Assembly: GCA_015660615.1 (NCBI GenBank)
Contig: DQKQ01000240.1
Location: 1 to 6,009 of the forward strand
Length of the DNA: 6,009 bases
Source of the DNA: Flavobacteriales bacterium
GTDB lineage: Bacteria; Bacteroidota; Bacteroidia; Flavobacteriales_D; Sanyastnellaceae
Direction of reading: 5' to 3'
Part shown: positions 1 to 6,009 of the stretch, piece after piece
Layout: the number at the start of each line of letters is the position of its first letter
Position numbering within the stretch: position 1 is the first letter of the stretch
The notes under the pieces: model-generated
What the model saw: only the letters and a program-made list of their open reading frames with translations
Database searches by the model: none
Told to the model about the DNA's origin: nothing
Made by a program: the position numbers and the translations under genes

Positions 1-2216
1 CCTACCCAAACCCCAGTTACTAATTCCGGCGTAAGCCCCATAAACCACCCGTCAGTATTGTTTTGTGTCGTTCCTGTTTTCCCGCCCATAGGTGCTGTGA
101 TTCCATCGTAATCTCTTGCGTCGGAATCGTAACGAAGCCTGACACCTGTTCCCATCCGTTTTTGGAGTTCTTCATTCCAAGCCCCGTCAACAACACCTTT
201 CATCATGCGAACTACACGGTAGGCCGTGAGTTCATCCAGGCCTTGTCTGATTTCAGGGCTGGGTTCAAAAATGGTATTCCCAAATCTATCTTCTACTCTT
301 ATTAAGATTGTGGGTTCAACGTAAACACCACCATTTACAAGAGCAGCGTTAGCAGAAACAAGTTCTTTCAATTTGAGTTCAGCTACTCCTAGAGCAATAG
401 AGGGAACGTTGGGAATATCGCTGTTAATTCCTAAGGCGTGAGCAAGTTTTATCACTCTATCGGTACCAAACGTTTTAATTAGTTTTGCCGTAATGGTATT
501 CATTGAGTTCGCAAGGGCGTACTCTAGGGTTACTATTTCTCCATAATTTTCAGATGAGTTTTGTGGACACCAAATCGGGGGGTCATATCCCTCTGGAAGG
601 TCTATACAAGTCACTTGGTTAGGCAGTTCGTCACAAGAATTCATCCCCATCCTAAGGGCGGTAGCGTATACGAAGGGTTTAAAGGTAGAGCCTACCTGGC
701 GTCGGCTTTGGTCTACATTATCGTATTGAAAAAACTTATAGTCAATGCCTCCAACCCACGCTTTTATTTGGCCTGAAGAGGGTTCGATAGAAAGCAGGCC
801 GGCATGAAGCGTTTTCTTGCGATGAATAATGCTGTCCATGGGAGACATAACCGTATCTAATGGGCCAGAGTGGCTGAAAACCTTCATTTTTACTGGCTTA
901 TCCATAAACGCTTTGAAATCCTTTTTACTTAACCCCATCCATTTGTTACCGCATCCTCCATTACCAGGCATACACTTGAAGCCTTTCGCGCCGTCTTCGA
1001 AAGCGTAATCTCGGATGTAAAAAGCGGGTCTATTACAACCGGGGCAAAGCTTCCCTTTGCTTTTTTTATACCTGTCCGAATCCCGTACTGCGATGTCTAT
1101 AATTGTCTGCTTCGCTTCAGGATCGATATCCTCAAAAAATGGATAGTCTTGTTTTGGGCGATTTTTCAAGTCTCTATCAAAAGCTGCTTGGAGCTCTCCG
1201 CCTAAATGCTTAGAAACCGCATTTTCAGCATACTGTTGCATACGACTATCAATAGTGGTGTGCACTTTTAATCCGTCTCTGTAAATATTGTACTTCGAGC
1301 CATCGGCCTTGCTTACAACATAAGAGTCATCGGGGTTTTTCTCTGAGAAAATTCTCTTTAATTCTGCACGTAAACGCTCTCTAAAATATGGAGCAGCTCC
1401 CTCATCGTGGCTTACTCTTTGGTAATTTAAAGTAATCGGCCGTGCTTTGATAGAATCGAGAGAAGTTGGGTTAAGGAATTCATATTTACCCATTTGGTTT
1501 AGAACAACATTCCTGCGCTTTGTAACCAATTCCATTCTGCGAAGTGGATTATATAGGGCGCTATTCTTCAACATCCCCACTAACATCGCGCATTCTTCCA
1601 CATTTAATTCCTCAACCTCTTTGTCAAAATAAATGGTCGAAGCAGATCTTATTCCCACGGCTTGATTTAGAAAGTCGTATCTATTGAGATACATCGCAAT
1701 AATCTCACCCTTCGTGTAGTGGCTCTCTAACCGTGCCGCAATGATCCACTCTTTAGGTTTTTGTAAAACCGCTCGCTCTAAAAAGCTTGTTGATTCATAC
1801 TCTTCTGTAAAAAGTAGCTTTGCCAGTTGTTGCGTTATCGTTGAACCCCCTCCCCTTTTGCCTAAAAAGGCTATCGCTCTACCCAATCCGAAAAAGTCAA
1901 CTCCATCATGACTGAAAAACCTTACATCCTCTGTGGAAATTAACGCGTCTATAAGGTGCTGAGGTAAATCCTCGAACCGAGCGTCTGATCTATTCTCGTT
2001 ATAATAGCTTCCTAAGATCTTCCCGTCCATGGTATAAACCTTCGTTGCAAGGTCTGTGCGAGGGTTAGTGAGAGCGTTTGTGTCTGGCAAATCCCCGAGT
2101 CTAGCGATAACTACAAGAGCTAGTATTCCTAAAAGAGGGCTTATTCCCGCAAGGAAAAATAGAGCTTTCCAATAGCCCTTTCTGGGAGTTTTTTTAATTG
2201 AGGTGTGTTTAGGCAT
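1..2216 (-). CDS. pbp1A: Bifunctional class A penicillin-binding protein 1A (transglycosylase/transpeptidase), C-terminus cut by left edge
   Basis: An uninterrupted frame of 738 codons starts at ATG 2216 and leaves the window with no stop. Family role: it polymerises lipid II into glycan strands and cross-links the stem peptides at the outer face of the inner membrane. Seen: a basic N-terminus, one membrane anchor (about residues 17-40), then a GT51 domain with EDVRFFSHDG (catalytic Glu96), GGGSTITQQLAK (123-133), QKPKE (152-156, second acidic residue Glu156) and YTKGEIIAMYLN (167-178). The transpeptidase domain has STFK (nucleophile Ser510), SMN (571-573) and KTG (713-715). C528, C537 and C550 fit the Bacteroidetes form. 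A four-Cys insertion lies at 391-422. The ATG is chosen because it directly precedes the basic tail and anchor; no Shine-Dalgarno is visible. The last visible residues, VTGVWVG, lie shortly after KTG, so only the end of the domain and any tail are missing. It is divergent from rseP. Confidence 0.96.
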   Translation of the reverse strand, partial: MPKHTSIKKTPRKGYWKALFFLAGISPLLGILALVVIARLGDLPDTNALTNPRTDLATKVYTMDGKILGSYYNENRSDARFEDLPQHLIDALISTEDVRFFSHDGVDFFGLGRAIAFLGKRGGGSTITQQLAKLLFTEEYESTSFLERAVLQKPKEWIIAARLESHYTKGEIIAMYLNRYDFLNQAVGIRSASTIYFDKEVEELNVEECAMLVGMLKNSALYNPLRRMELVTKRRNVVLNQMGKYEFLNPTSLDSIKARPITLNYQRVSHDEGAAPYFRERLRAELKRIFSEKNPDDSYVVSKADGSKYNIYRDGLKVHTTIDSRMQQYAENAVSKHLGGELQAAFDRDLKNRPKQDYPFFEDIDPEAKQTIIDIAVRDSDRYKKSKGKLCPGCNRPAFYIRDYAFEDGAKGFKCMPGNGGCGNKWMGLSKKDFKAFMDKPVKMKVFSHSGPLDTVMSPMDSIIHRKKTLHAGLLSIEPSSGQIKAWVGGIDYKFFQYDNVDQSRRQVGSTFKPFVYATALRMGMNSCDELPNQVTCIDLPEGYDPPIWCPQNSSENYGEIVTLEYALANSMNTITAKLIKTFGTDRVIKLAHALGINSDIPNVPSIALGVAELKLKELVSANAALVNGGVYVEPTILIRVEDRFGNTIFEPSPEIRQGLDELTAYRVVRMMKGVVDGAWNEELQKRMGTGVRLRYDSDARDYDGITAPMGGKTGTTQNNTDGWFMGLTPELVTGVWV
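951..1046 (-). other. Zinc-ribbon-like four-cysteine insertion within PBP1A
   Basis: Residues 391-422 of the PBP1A frame hold CPGC, then 20 residues, then Cys415, six residues and Cys422 (pattern C-x2-C-x20-C-x6-C). It lies between the linker after the transglycosylase domain and the start of the transpeptidase core (HAGLLSIEPSSGQIKAWVGG). The spacing and the glycine-rich second knuckle resemble the small zinc ribbons at the C-terminus of bacterial topoisomerase I. That likeness is from memory of the pattern, not a search. Because this part of the protein should be extracytoplasmic, the cysteines could bind metal or pair as disulfides. The reading frame is unbroken on both sides, so the insertion is part of the protein. 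Confidence 0.6.
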
Positions 2217-2231
2217 GGGTATCGCTAGATA

Positions 2232-2244
2232 GTGCAATATGCAC
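2232..2244. repeat. 13-bp inverted repeat at the putative PBP1A transcription start
   Basis: GTGCA and TGCAC arms of five bases flank a three-base centre (ATA). The repeat abuts the putative -7 box of the PBP1A promoter and covers the expected transcription start, a typical operator position. Arms this short can arise by chance, so an operator role is only a possibility. Confidence 0.3.
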
Positions 2245-2277
2245 ACAACTAAATAAAATATTTAAGAATTTCACAAC
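2244..2277 (-). promoter_or_regulatory. Putative Bacteroidetes-type promoter of PBP1A
   Basis: Read on the minus strand, GTTG (2277-2274) is followed after 22 bases by TAGTTGTG (2251-2244). The family consensus is TTG or TTTG near -33 and TAnnTTTG near -7, so the -33 core matches and the -7 box has one mismatch. The expected start lies near 2240-2237, giving a leader of about 21-25 bases before the ATG at 2216. Assignment is by eye. Confidence 0.5.
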
Positions 2278-2278
2278 G

Positions 2279-2312
2279 TTTGTCAGCATCACATCGTGGA
2301 AAGTTATCTTTG
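2279..2312 (+). promoter_or_regulatory. Bacteroidetes-type promoter of rseP, predicting a leaderless mRNA
   Basis: TTTG (2279-2282), a 22-base spacer and TATCTTTG (2305-2312) match the Bacteroidetes -33/-7 consensus (TTTG and TAnnTTTG) without mismatch. The -7 box ends five bases before the rseP ATG at 2318, so transcription should begin at or within a few bases of the start codon. No Shine-Dalgarno sequence is present, consistent with a leaderless message. Its -33 element lies one base from that of the opposing PBP1A promoter. Confidence 0.72.
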
Positions 2313-2317
2313 CCGCC

Positions 2318-3646
2318 ATGATTGCACTCATTAAAGGATTACAACTCCTACTCAGCCTCTCACTTCTCGTGGTTCTACACGAGTTAGGTCACTACTTAGC
2401 AGCCCGTTACTTCAAAACTAGAGTAGAGAAATTCTACCTGTTTATGAATCCTGGATTTTCTCTTTTCAAGAAACAAATTGGAGACACCGAATGGGGGATC
2501 GGTTGGCTGCCTTTAGGTGGTTACGTAAAAATAAGCGGGATGATAGACGAGAGCATGGACAAGGAACAAATGGCTAAGCCAGCTGAACCTTGGGAATTTC
2601 GATCTAAGCCGGCATGGCAAAGGCTCATCATTATGCTTGGCGGAATAATCGTGAATCTAATTGTGGGGTTCTTGATTTACAGCATGATATTACTTGTTTG
2701 GGGTAAAACTATTTTGCCTAACAAATACGCAGTTGATATTGATCCCCGTCTTGAGCTGTTGGGTTTTCAAAGTGGAGATCATATCATTTCTTTTAACGGA
2801 GAAGAGCTCGAAACCTTTAGAGATGTTAGAACGGCTGCATTCTTTGAACCAGTAACCGAGGCTATAATTAAAAGAAATGGTGTTGAGAAGGAGCTTTCGT
2901 TTAAAACAGAATTGGGACAGGTGCTACTTGATGAGGGAATACGCAGACCCTTTTCTCTACAAGTTCCTCCAGTAATTAAAAGTGTTAACTCTGATTCAAG
3001 GGCTGAAAAAGCTGGACTAGTAGCCGGAGATTTAATTCTTGGGGTTAATGATAATGTTGTTTTCTCACAACAGCAGACCGTAAATGCTTTTCAGGGTTAC
3101 CCCAATTCTCCAATTGTAGTCCATATAGAGCGTGATAGAGAAAAACTCTCTTTGCCTGTAATGACTGACAGCTTGGGACATATCGGTTTTACAATGAAAA
3201 GCCAGGCTAGTTTTTCGGAGATGTTCGTACAGGAAAAAATAGAATACGGTGCCTTAGATGCTTTGGTAAGTGGGTTTTTTATGGCGGGAACTACCTTACA
3301 GGAGTATGCCCTTTCTCTTAGATTTTTAGCTTCTAAATCTGGCGCATCACAAGTGGGGTCGTTAATCACATTTGGTAGCATCTTCGACGGAAGTTGGGAT
3401 TGGTTAGTCTTCTGGAGAAACACCGCTTTCTTATCGTTAATACTTGCCTTTATGAACCTTTTACCTATCCCCGCTTTAGATGGTGGGCATGTTGTGTTCT
3501 TACTTTATGAGCTGGTTGTGGGAAAGCCCGCTCCAGATAAAATCATGGAAATAGCGCAGGTAATCGGGATTACACTGTTACTTGGATTAATGGTTTTTGC
3601 GTTAGGGAACGATTTTTGGCGACTCTTTACCGGTGGGTTTGGCTAA
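2318..3646 (+). CDS. rseP: Site-2 zinc metalloprotease, RseP family (M50), with two PDZ-like segments
   Basis: The 442-residue product is a complete intramembrane protease. Family role: it makes the second cut in membrane-bound anti-sigma factors after a first cut outside, releasing envelope stress sigma factors, and it can clear signal-peptide remnants. Seen: HELGH at residues 21-25 in the first membrane segment (zinc ligands and catalytic Glu22), a GGYVKISGM stretch (67-75), a second membrane segment with GGIIVNLIVGF (108-118), PDZ-like segments around 134-196 (GFQSGDHIISFNG) and 214-288 (AEKAGLVAGDLILGVND), and LDGGH at 387-391, whose Asp388 is the third zinc ligand. A last membrane segment covers about 411-430. 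All catalytic motifs are present and the length is normal. ATG 2318 fits the start of the first membrane helix and the promoter. The anti-sigma substrate is not in the window. It is divergent from PBP1A and 18 bases ahead of the antiporter. Confidence 0.96.
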   Translation: MIALIKGLQLLLSLSLLVVLHELGHYLAARYFKTRVEKFYLFMNPGFSLFKKQIGDTEWGIGWLPLGGYVKISGMIDESMDKEQMAKPAEPWEFRSKPAWQRLIIMLGGIIVNLIVGFLIYSMILLVWGKTILPNKYAVDIDPRLELLGFQSGDHIISFNGEELETFRDVRTAAFFEPVTEAIIKRNGVEKELSFKTELGQVLLDEGIRRPFSLQVPPVIKSVNSDSRAEKAGLVAGDLILGVNDNVVFSQQQTVNAFQGYPNSPIVVHIERDREKLSLPVMTDSLGHIGFTMKSQASFSEMFVQEKIEYGALDALVSGFFMAGTTLQEYALSLRFLASKSGASQVGSLITFGSIFDGSWDWLVFWRNTAFLSLILAFMNLLPIPALDGGHVVFLLYELVVGKPAPDKIMEIAQVIGITLLLGLMVFALGNDFWRLFTGGFG

Positions 3647-3659
3647 ATTCTTATCTTGT
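3626..3659 (+). promoter_or_regulatory. Putative own promoter of the antiporter, overlapping the rseP 3' end
   Basis: TTTA (3626-3629), 22 bases and TATCTTGT (3652-3659) mirror the rseP promoter with one mismatch in the -33 element and two in the last four positions of the -7 box. The spacer is the same 22 bases, and the box again ends exactly five bases before the ATG (3665). The -33 part lies in the last codons of rseP. Read-through from rseP remains possible across the 18-base gap. Confidence 0.42.
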
Positions 3660-3664
3660 GTGCT

Positions 3665-5038
3665 ATGCTCAATAATGTATTTGAAGTTTTTACCGTTGAC
3701 GATATTGGTGCCTTTTCACTTGTAATAGGTGGAAGTGTAATTATCATCTTGTCTTATTTCGCTAACGTATTAGCTAAGAGGACAAATATCCCTTCGGTGC
3801 TTGTTTTGATCGCTATGGGTATAGCGCTAAGGCAAATAATTACAGCTATGGGGGTTGAAGAAATCCCTTTTGAATCCGTGGCGCTAGAGCTTTTAGGAAC
3901 AGTTGGTTTGATTTTCATACTGTTAGAGGCCGCGCTAGACCTAGAGCTCTCTAAAGAAAAACTACCGCTTATCTTAAAAAGCGCATCGCTCGCTCTTTTC
4001 ACATTGGCTGCGAGTTCCGCAGGAATTGCATGGCTCCTTAATTTTTCAATGGATATGGATTGGTTTACAGCTTTAGTGTATTCCATCCCGCTTTCCATAA
4101 TGAGCAGCGCTATTATCATCCCGTCTGTTGGTGGGTTGAGCCTAGAGCGCAAAGAGTTTATGGTTTACGAAAGCACTTTCTCTGATATTTGGGGAATTAT
4201 GGCATTCTATCTGTTGCTTGAAAACAGAACTTCTGAAAGTTACCTAGAGATTGCAAAGTCCATCGGAATTAATCTCGGAGCTTCTATTTTTATCTCTATC
4301 GTGGTGAGTTATTTACTCGTTTACGTACTCCAAAAAATCTCTAGTTCAGTTAAACTGTTTTTATCTATTGCTGTACTAATTTTAATCTATTCAATCCAAA
4401 AACTCCTTCACCTCAGCCCTCTGATTTTAATCTTAATCTTCGGGTTAATGCTTAACAATCACAAAATATTTTTTGCGAATATCTTAAAAAATAAAGATGG
4501 TGAAAGCTGGCTCGGAAGTCTATTAGATAACGAAAAGATGAATGGGCTGAGACATGATTTTCACATCCTAACCCTAGAGAGCGCCTTTGTAATTAGGACT
4601 TTTTTCTTTGTGCTTTTCGGCGCAACCGTGGTCCTTAGTTCTCTAAAGGAGTACGATGTCCTATTCTACGGATTGGCGATCTCCGTCATACTTTATCTAA
4701 TTCGCTTTGTCTTTCTACGTCTTTTCAGGCCTGAAGATCCCTCATCACTTTTATACATAGCGCCAAGAGGGCTTATTACCATCCTTCTTTTCTTCCAAAT
4801 AAGCTCAAATTACCCAGAACTTATTAATGATTCCTTTGATGGGGGAATACTCTTAGTCGTAATCTTAGTGACATGTATTATTATGACTGTCTCGCTAATC
4901 CAAAGTGGTTCTGGTTTAGAACCTATAGAGATAAAAGAAGGGTTGTCTCTCTTATCGAATGAAACTCGAGAAGAAACTAACTCAGAGAATAACTATCCCC
5001 AGGAAGACGCTTCACAAACCCCATCGTCTCCAGAATAA
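3665..5038 (+). CDS. Cation:proton antiporter, CPA1/NhaP type
   Basis: The 457-residue inner-membrane protein should exchange Na+ or K+ for H+, serving pH and salt balance; the ion cannot be told from sequence. Seen: about 13 hydrophobic segments between residues 15 and 414, the number expected for the NhaP fold. The ion-site helix carries ESTFSD (169-174), where NhaP-type proteins have Asn-Asp; here it is Ser173-Asp174. A segment with Glu305 and Arg311 (LESAFVIRTFFFVLFG) and APRGLIT (Arg368) match conserved acidic and basic positions of the family. Residues 415-457 form a hydrophilic, acidic tail rich in Glu, Ser, Asn and Pro; its last part overlaps dprA on the other strand. ATG 3665 is preferred to a TTG three codons earlier because that TTG falls inside the -7-like box. 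No TrkA-type nucleotide-binding domain is attached. Confidence 0.88.
   Translation: MLNNVFEVFTVDDIGAFSLVIGGSVIIILSYFANVLAKRTNIPSVLVLIAMGIALRQIITAMGVEEIPFESVALELLGTVGLIFILLEAALDLELSKEKLPLILKSASLALFTLAASSAGIAWLLNFSMDMDWFTALVYSIPLSIMSSAIIIPSVGGLSLERKEFMVYESTFSDIWGIMAFYLLLENRTSESYLEIAKSIGINLGASIFISIVVSYLLVYVLQKISSSVKLFLSIAVLILIYSIQKLLHLSPLILILIFGLMLNNHKIFFANILKNKDGESWLGSLLDNEKMNGLRHDFHILTLESAFVIRTFFFVLFGATVVLSSLKEYDVLFYGLAISVILYLIRFVFLRLFRPEDPSSLLYIAPRGLITILLFFQISSNYPELINDSFDGGILLVVILVTCIIMTVSLIQSGSGLEPIEIKEGLSLLSNETREETNSENNYPQEDASQTPSSPE
4977..5038. other. 62-bp tail-to-tail overlap of antiporter and dprA coding sequences
   Basis: The antiporter ends at TAA 5036-5038, while the opposing dprA frame runs down to its TAG at 4979-4977. 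The dprA side encodes LETMGFVKRLPGDSYSLS, a normal end of the C-terminal winged helix of this family. The antiporter side encodes about 20 residues of low-complexity acidic tail. Both frames therefore look real. No room remains between the genes for a separate terminator, and no GC-rich hairpin with a T-run is seen here. Confidence 0.85.
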
Positions 5039-6009
5039 ACAACCTGGTTCTAAGCACGCTCATTTCTATTCGAAGAGCCCTACTTATTTCAAGTGGAGAC
5101 TGTGATTCCCTGCTTACTTCGATATAGACTAATTTACATTTTTCTGGAATTTGCTTAAGCGCTTCACTTATCCTCACTTTCTTAACTTTTGACTCTACCT
5201 CCTTAAACGACGTTCGCAAATCTGGAACCTCCTTCAATAAACTTCTATACCAGTCCGCCATATTTGAAATTGCTATCCCCCTTCCTTCTTCTATGACAAA
5301 CCTATTGCCATCCCAACGTTTGTCTAAGAAGCATGGAGGAGTAAAAGCATAAGTTTGGCGACCCTCTCTCAAAGCTATTTTTACTGAAATAAGTGACCCA
5401 CCAGACTCAGGACTTTCAGCTAAAACAGTTGCAGCACTTATCCCTACTAAAATTCTATTTCTTGCGGCAAACATCCATTTAGAAACGGGGGTTCTAGGTG
5501 GGTGCTCTGAAATCAATGCCCCACCATATTCTAAAATTCTTTGAGATAAGATTATATTTTGTTTGGGGTGAATTCTGTCAAGTCCATGAGCAAGTACCGC
5601 CACCGTGGGCAAGCCATTTAAAAGCGCTGCGTTGTGAGAGGCTGTATCAATTCCCAGAGCCATTCCGCTCACTAAAGGGAATTTATGCTGCGTCATTAGC
5701 TCTACCGCTTTTTCAGCCAATCTTCTACCCTCCGGACAACTCCTGCGTGTGCCCACAATAGAAATCGATTGCTTGAGTCTTTCTGGGATTTTTCCTTTTA
5801 CAAAAATTACAGCTGGAGGATCTACAATGCGTTTTAAATTCTCTGGGTATTCTGTGCAGTGATATGAAACCACTCTCGCTCCAAGAGCTTTTACTTCCTC
5901 ATTTATTTCATTCGCTCTTTCCATAACCTCCTTCCTAATAGAAAGGTTGAATGACTTCAAAAAAGTTATAGGTGAACCTTTCTTTTCTAAAAGATGTTTT
6001 AATTTAACC
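4977..6009 (-). CDS. dprA: DNA-processing protein DprA/Smf, N-terminus cut by right edge
   Basis: The open frame covers 343 visible residues and enters at the right edge without a stop, so the true start lies outside the window. Family role: cytoplasmic binding of incoming single-stranded DNA and loading of RecA during transformation; the gene is also common in species not known to be competent. Seen, numbered from the first complete codon: a remnant of the N-terminal domain (about 1-55), then the Rossmann-like core with IVGTRRSCPEG (84-94), SGMALGID (114-121), VLAHGLDRIHPKQN (138-151), GALISEHPP (163-171) and RNRILVGIS (184-192), and ESGGSLISVKIALREGR (201-217). A winged-helix-like end spans about 265-343. 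The link after the core (FTPPCFLDKRWDGNR, 222-236) departs from the usual VPG...GCN pattern, so a divergent paralogue is possible. It is convergent with, and overlaps, the antiporter gene. Confidence 0.93.
   Translation of the reverse strand, partial: VKLKHLLEKKGSPITFLKSFNLSIRKEVMERANEINEEVKALGARVVSYHCTEYPENLKRIVDPPAVIFVKGKIPERLKQSISIVGTRRSCPEGRRLAEKAVELMTQHKFPLVSGMALGIDTASHNAALLNGLPTVAVLAHGLDRIHPKQNIILSQRILEYGGALISEHPPRTPVSKWMFAARNRILVGISAATVLAESPESGGSLISVKIALREGRQTYAFTPPCFLDKRWDGNRFVIEEGRGIAISNMADWYRSLLKEVPDLRTSFKEVESKVKKVRISEALKQIPEKCKLVYIEVSRESQSPLEISRALRIEMSVLRTRLFILETMGFVKRLPGDSYSLS

Noticed and set aside
63..1632. Three plus-strand open frames (63-305, 561-776, 1447-1632)
   Set aside because: They lie antisense inside the continuous PBP1A frame, show no recognisable domain, and their translations look like shadow coding.
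2189..2195. Run of seven A on the coding strand near the PBP1A start as a phase-variation or frameshift site
   Set aside because: It is short, lies in the basic lysine-rich tail where AAA codons are expected, and the frame is not set in a known slippery pattern.
3097..3423. Minus-strand open frame of 108 codons inside rseP
   Set aside because: The rseP frame here encodes conserved protease sequence; the antisense product shows no family features.
3638..3641. TTTG at 3638-3641 as the -33 element of the antiporter
   Set aside because: It lies only 10 bases from the -7-like box, too close; TTTA at 3626 has the fitting 22-base spacer.
3656..3664. TTG at 3656 as the antiporter start
   Set aside because: It lies inside the -7-like box and would add only three residues; ATG 3665 is the ordinary start codon.
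3754..4152. Minus-strand open frame of 132 codons inside the antiporter
   Set aside because: It is opposite well-formed membrane helices of the antiporter, with no family resemblance or start signal of its own.
5498..5761. Plus-strand open frame of 87 codons
   Set aside because: It is antisense to the most conserved motifs of DprA and has no recognisable features.
5922..5960. Start of dprA within the window: TTG 5960, or ATG 5924 preceded by AAGGAGG
   Set aside because: The frame is open beyond both to the right edge, and DprA proteins have an N-terminal domain ahead of this point. The AAGGAGG lies only two bases from the ATG and also encodes in-frame Lys-Glu residues, so it is probably chance.
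1..6009. tRNA, rRNA, CRISPR array, insertion sequence or intrinsic terminator
   Set aside because: None was seen on reading both strands; nearly all of the sequence is accounted for by four coding regions.

Overview
This window reads as ordinary chromosomal DNA of a member of the Bacteroidetes (Bacteroidota), probably a marine or flavobacterial-type lineage. Three things point there: the sequence style of the class A penicillin-binding protein (motifs such as QVGSTFKPF and GGKTGTTQNNTDGWFMG, plus the three cysteines around the pre-SxN segment), moderately AT-rich DNA without Shine-Dalgarno sites in front of the genes whose starts are visible, and promoter-like elements of the Bacteroidetes type (TTTG near -33, TAnnTTTG near -7). 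The genus cannot be told from this sequence.

Layout: (1) 1-2216, minus strand: the first 738 codons of a bifunctional PBP1A peptidoglycan synthase whose C-terminus runs off the left edge; it carries a four-cysteine, zinc-ribbon-like insertion. (2) 2217-2317: a 101-base divergent promoter region in which the two putative -33 elements lie back to back. (3) 2318-3646, plus strand: a complete site-2 metalloprotease of the RseP type with two PDZ-like segments. (4) 3665-5038, plus strand: a complete 13-TM cation:proton antiporter of the CPA1/NhaP type. (5) 4977-6009, minus strand: a DprA/Smf protein whose N-terminus runs off the right edge; its 3' end overlaps the antiporter 3' end tail to tail by 62 bp.

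Working together: PBP1A (cell-wall synthesis) and RseP (envelope stress proteolysis) share a promoter region, so their expression may be linked or competitive. The antiporter follows rseP after 18 bases and may be read both from the rseP transcript and from its own promoter-like site. DprA (DNA uptake and recombination) seems functionally unrelated. Both plus-strand genes have a TATCTT-type -7 box ending 5 bases before the ATG, which predicts leaderless or nearly leaderless mRNAs.

No RNA gene, mobile element, CRISPR array or clear intrinsic terminator was seen. I did not find a novel multi-gene system. The points most worth a second look are the cysteine insertion in PBP1A, the compact divergent promoter, the leaderless-start architecture and the overlapping 3' ends.
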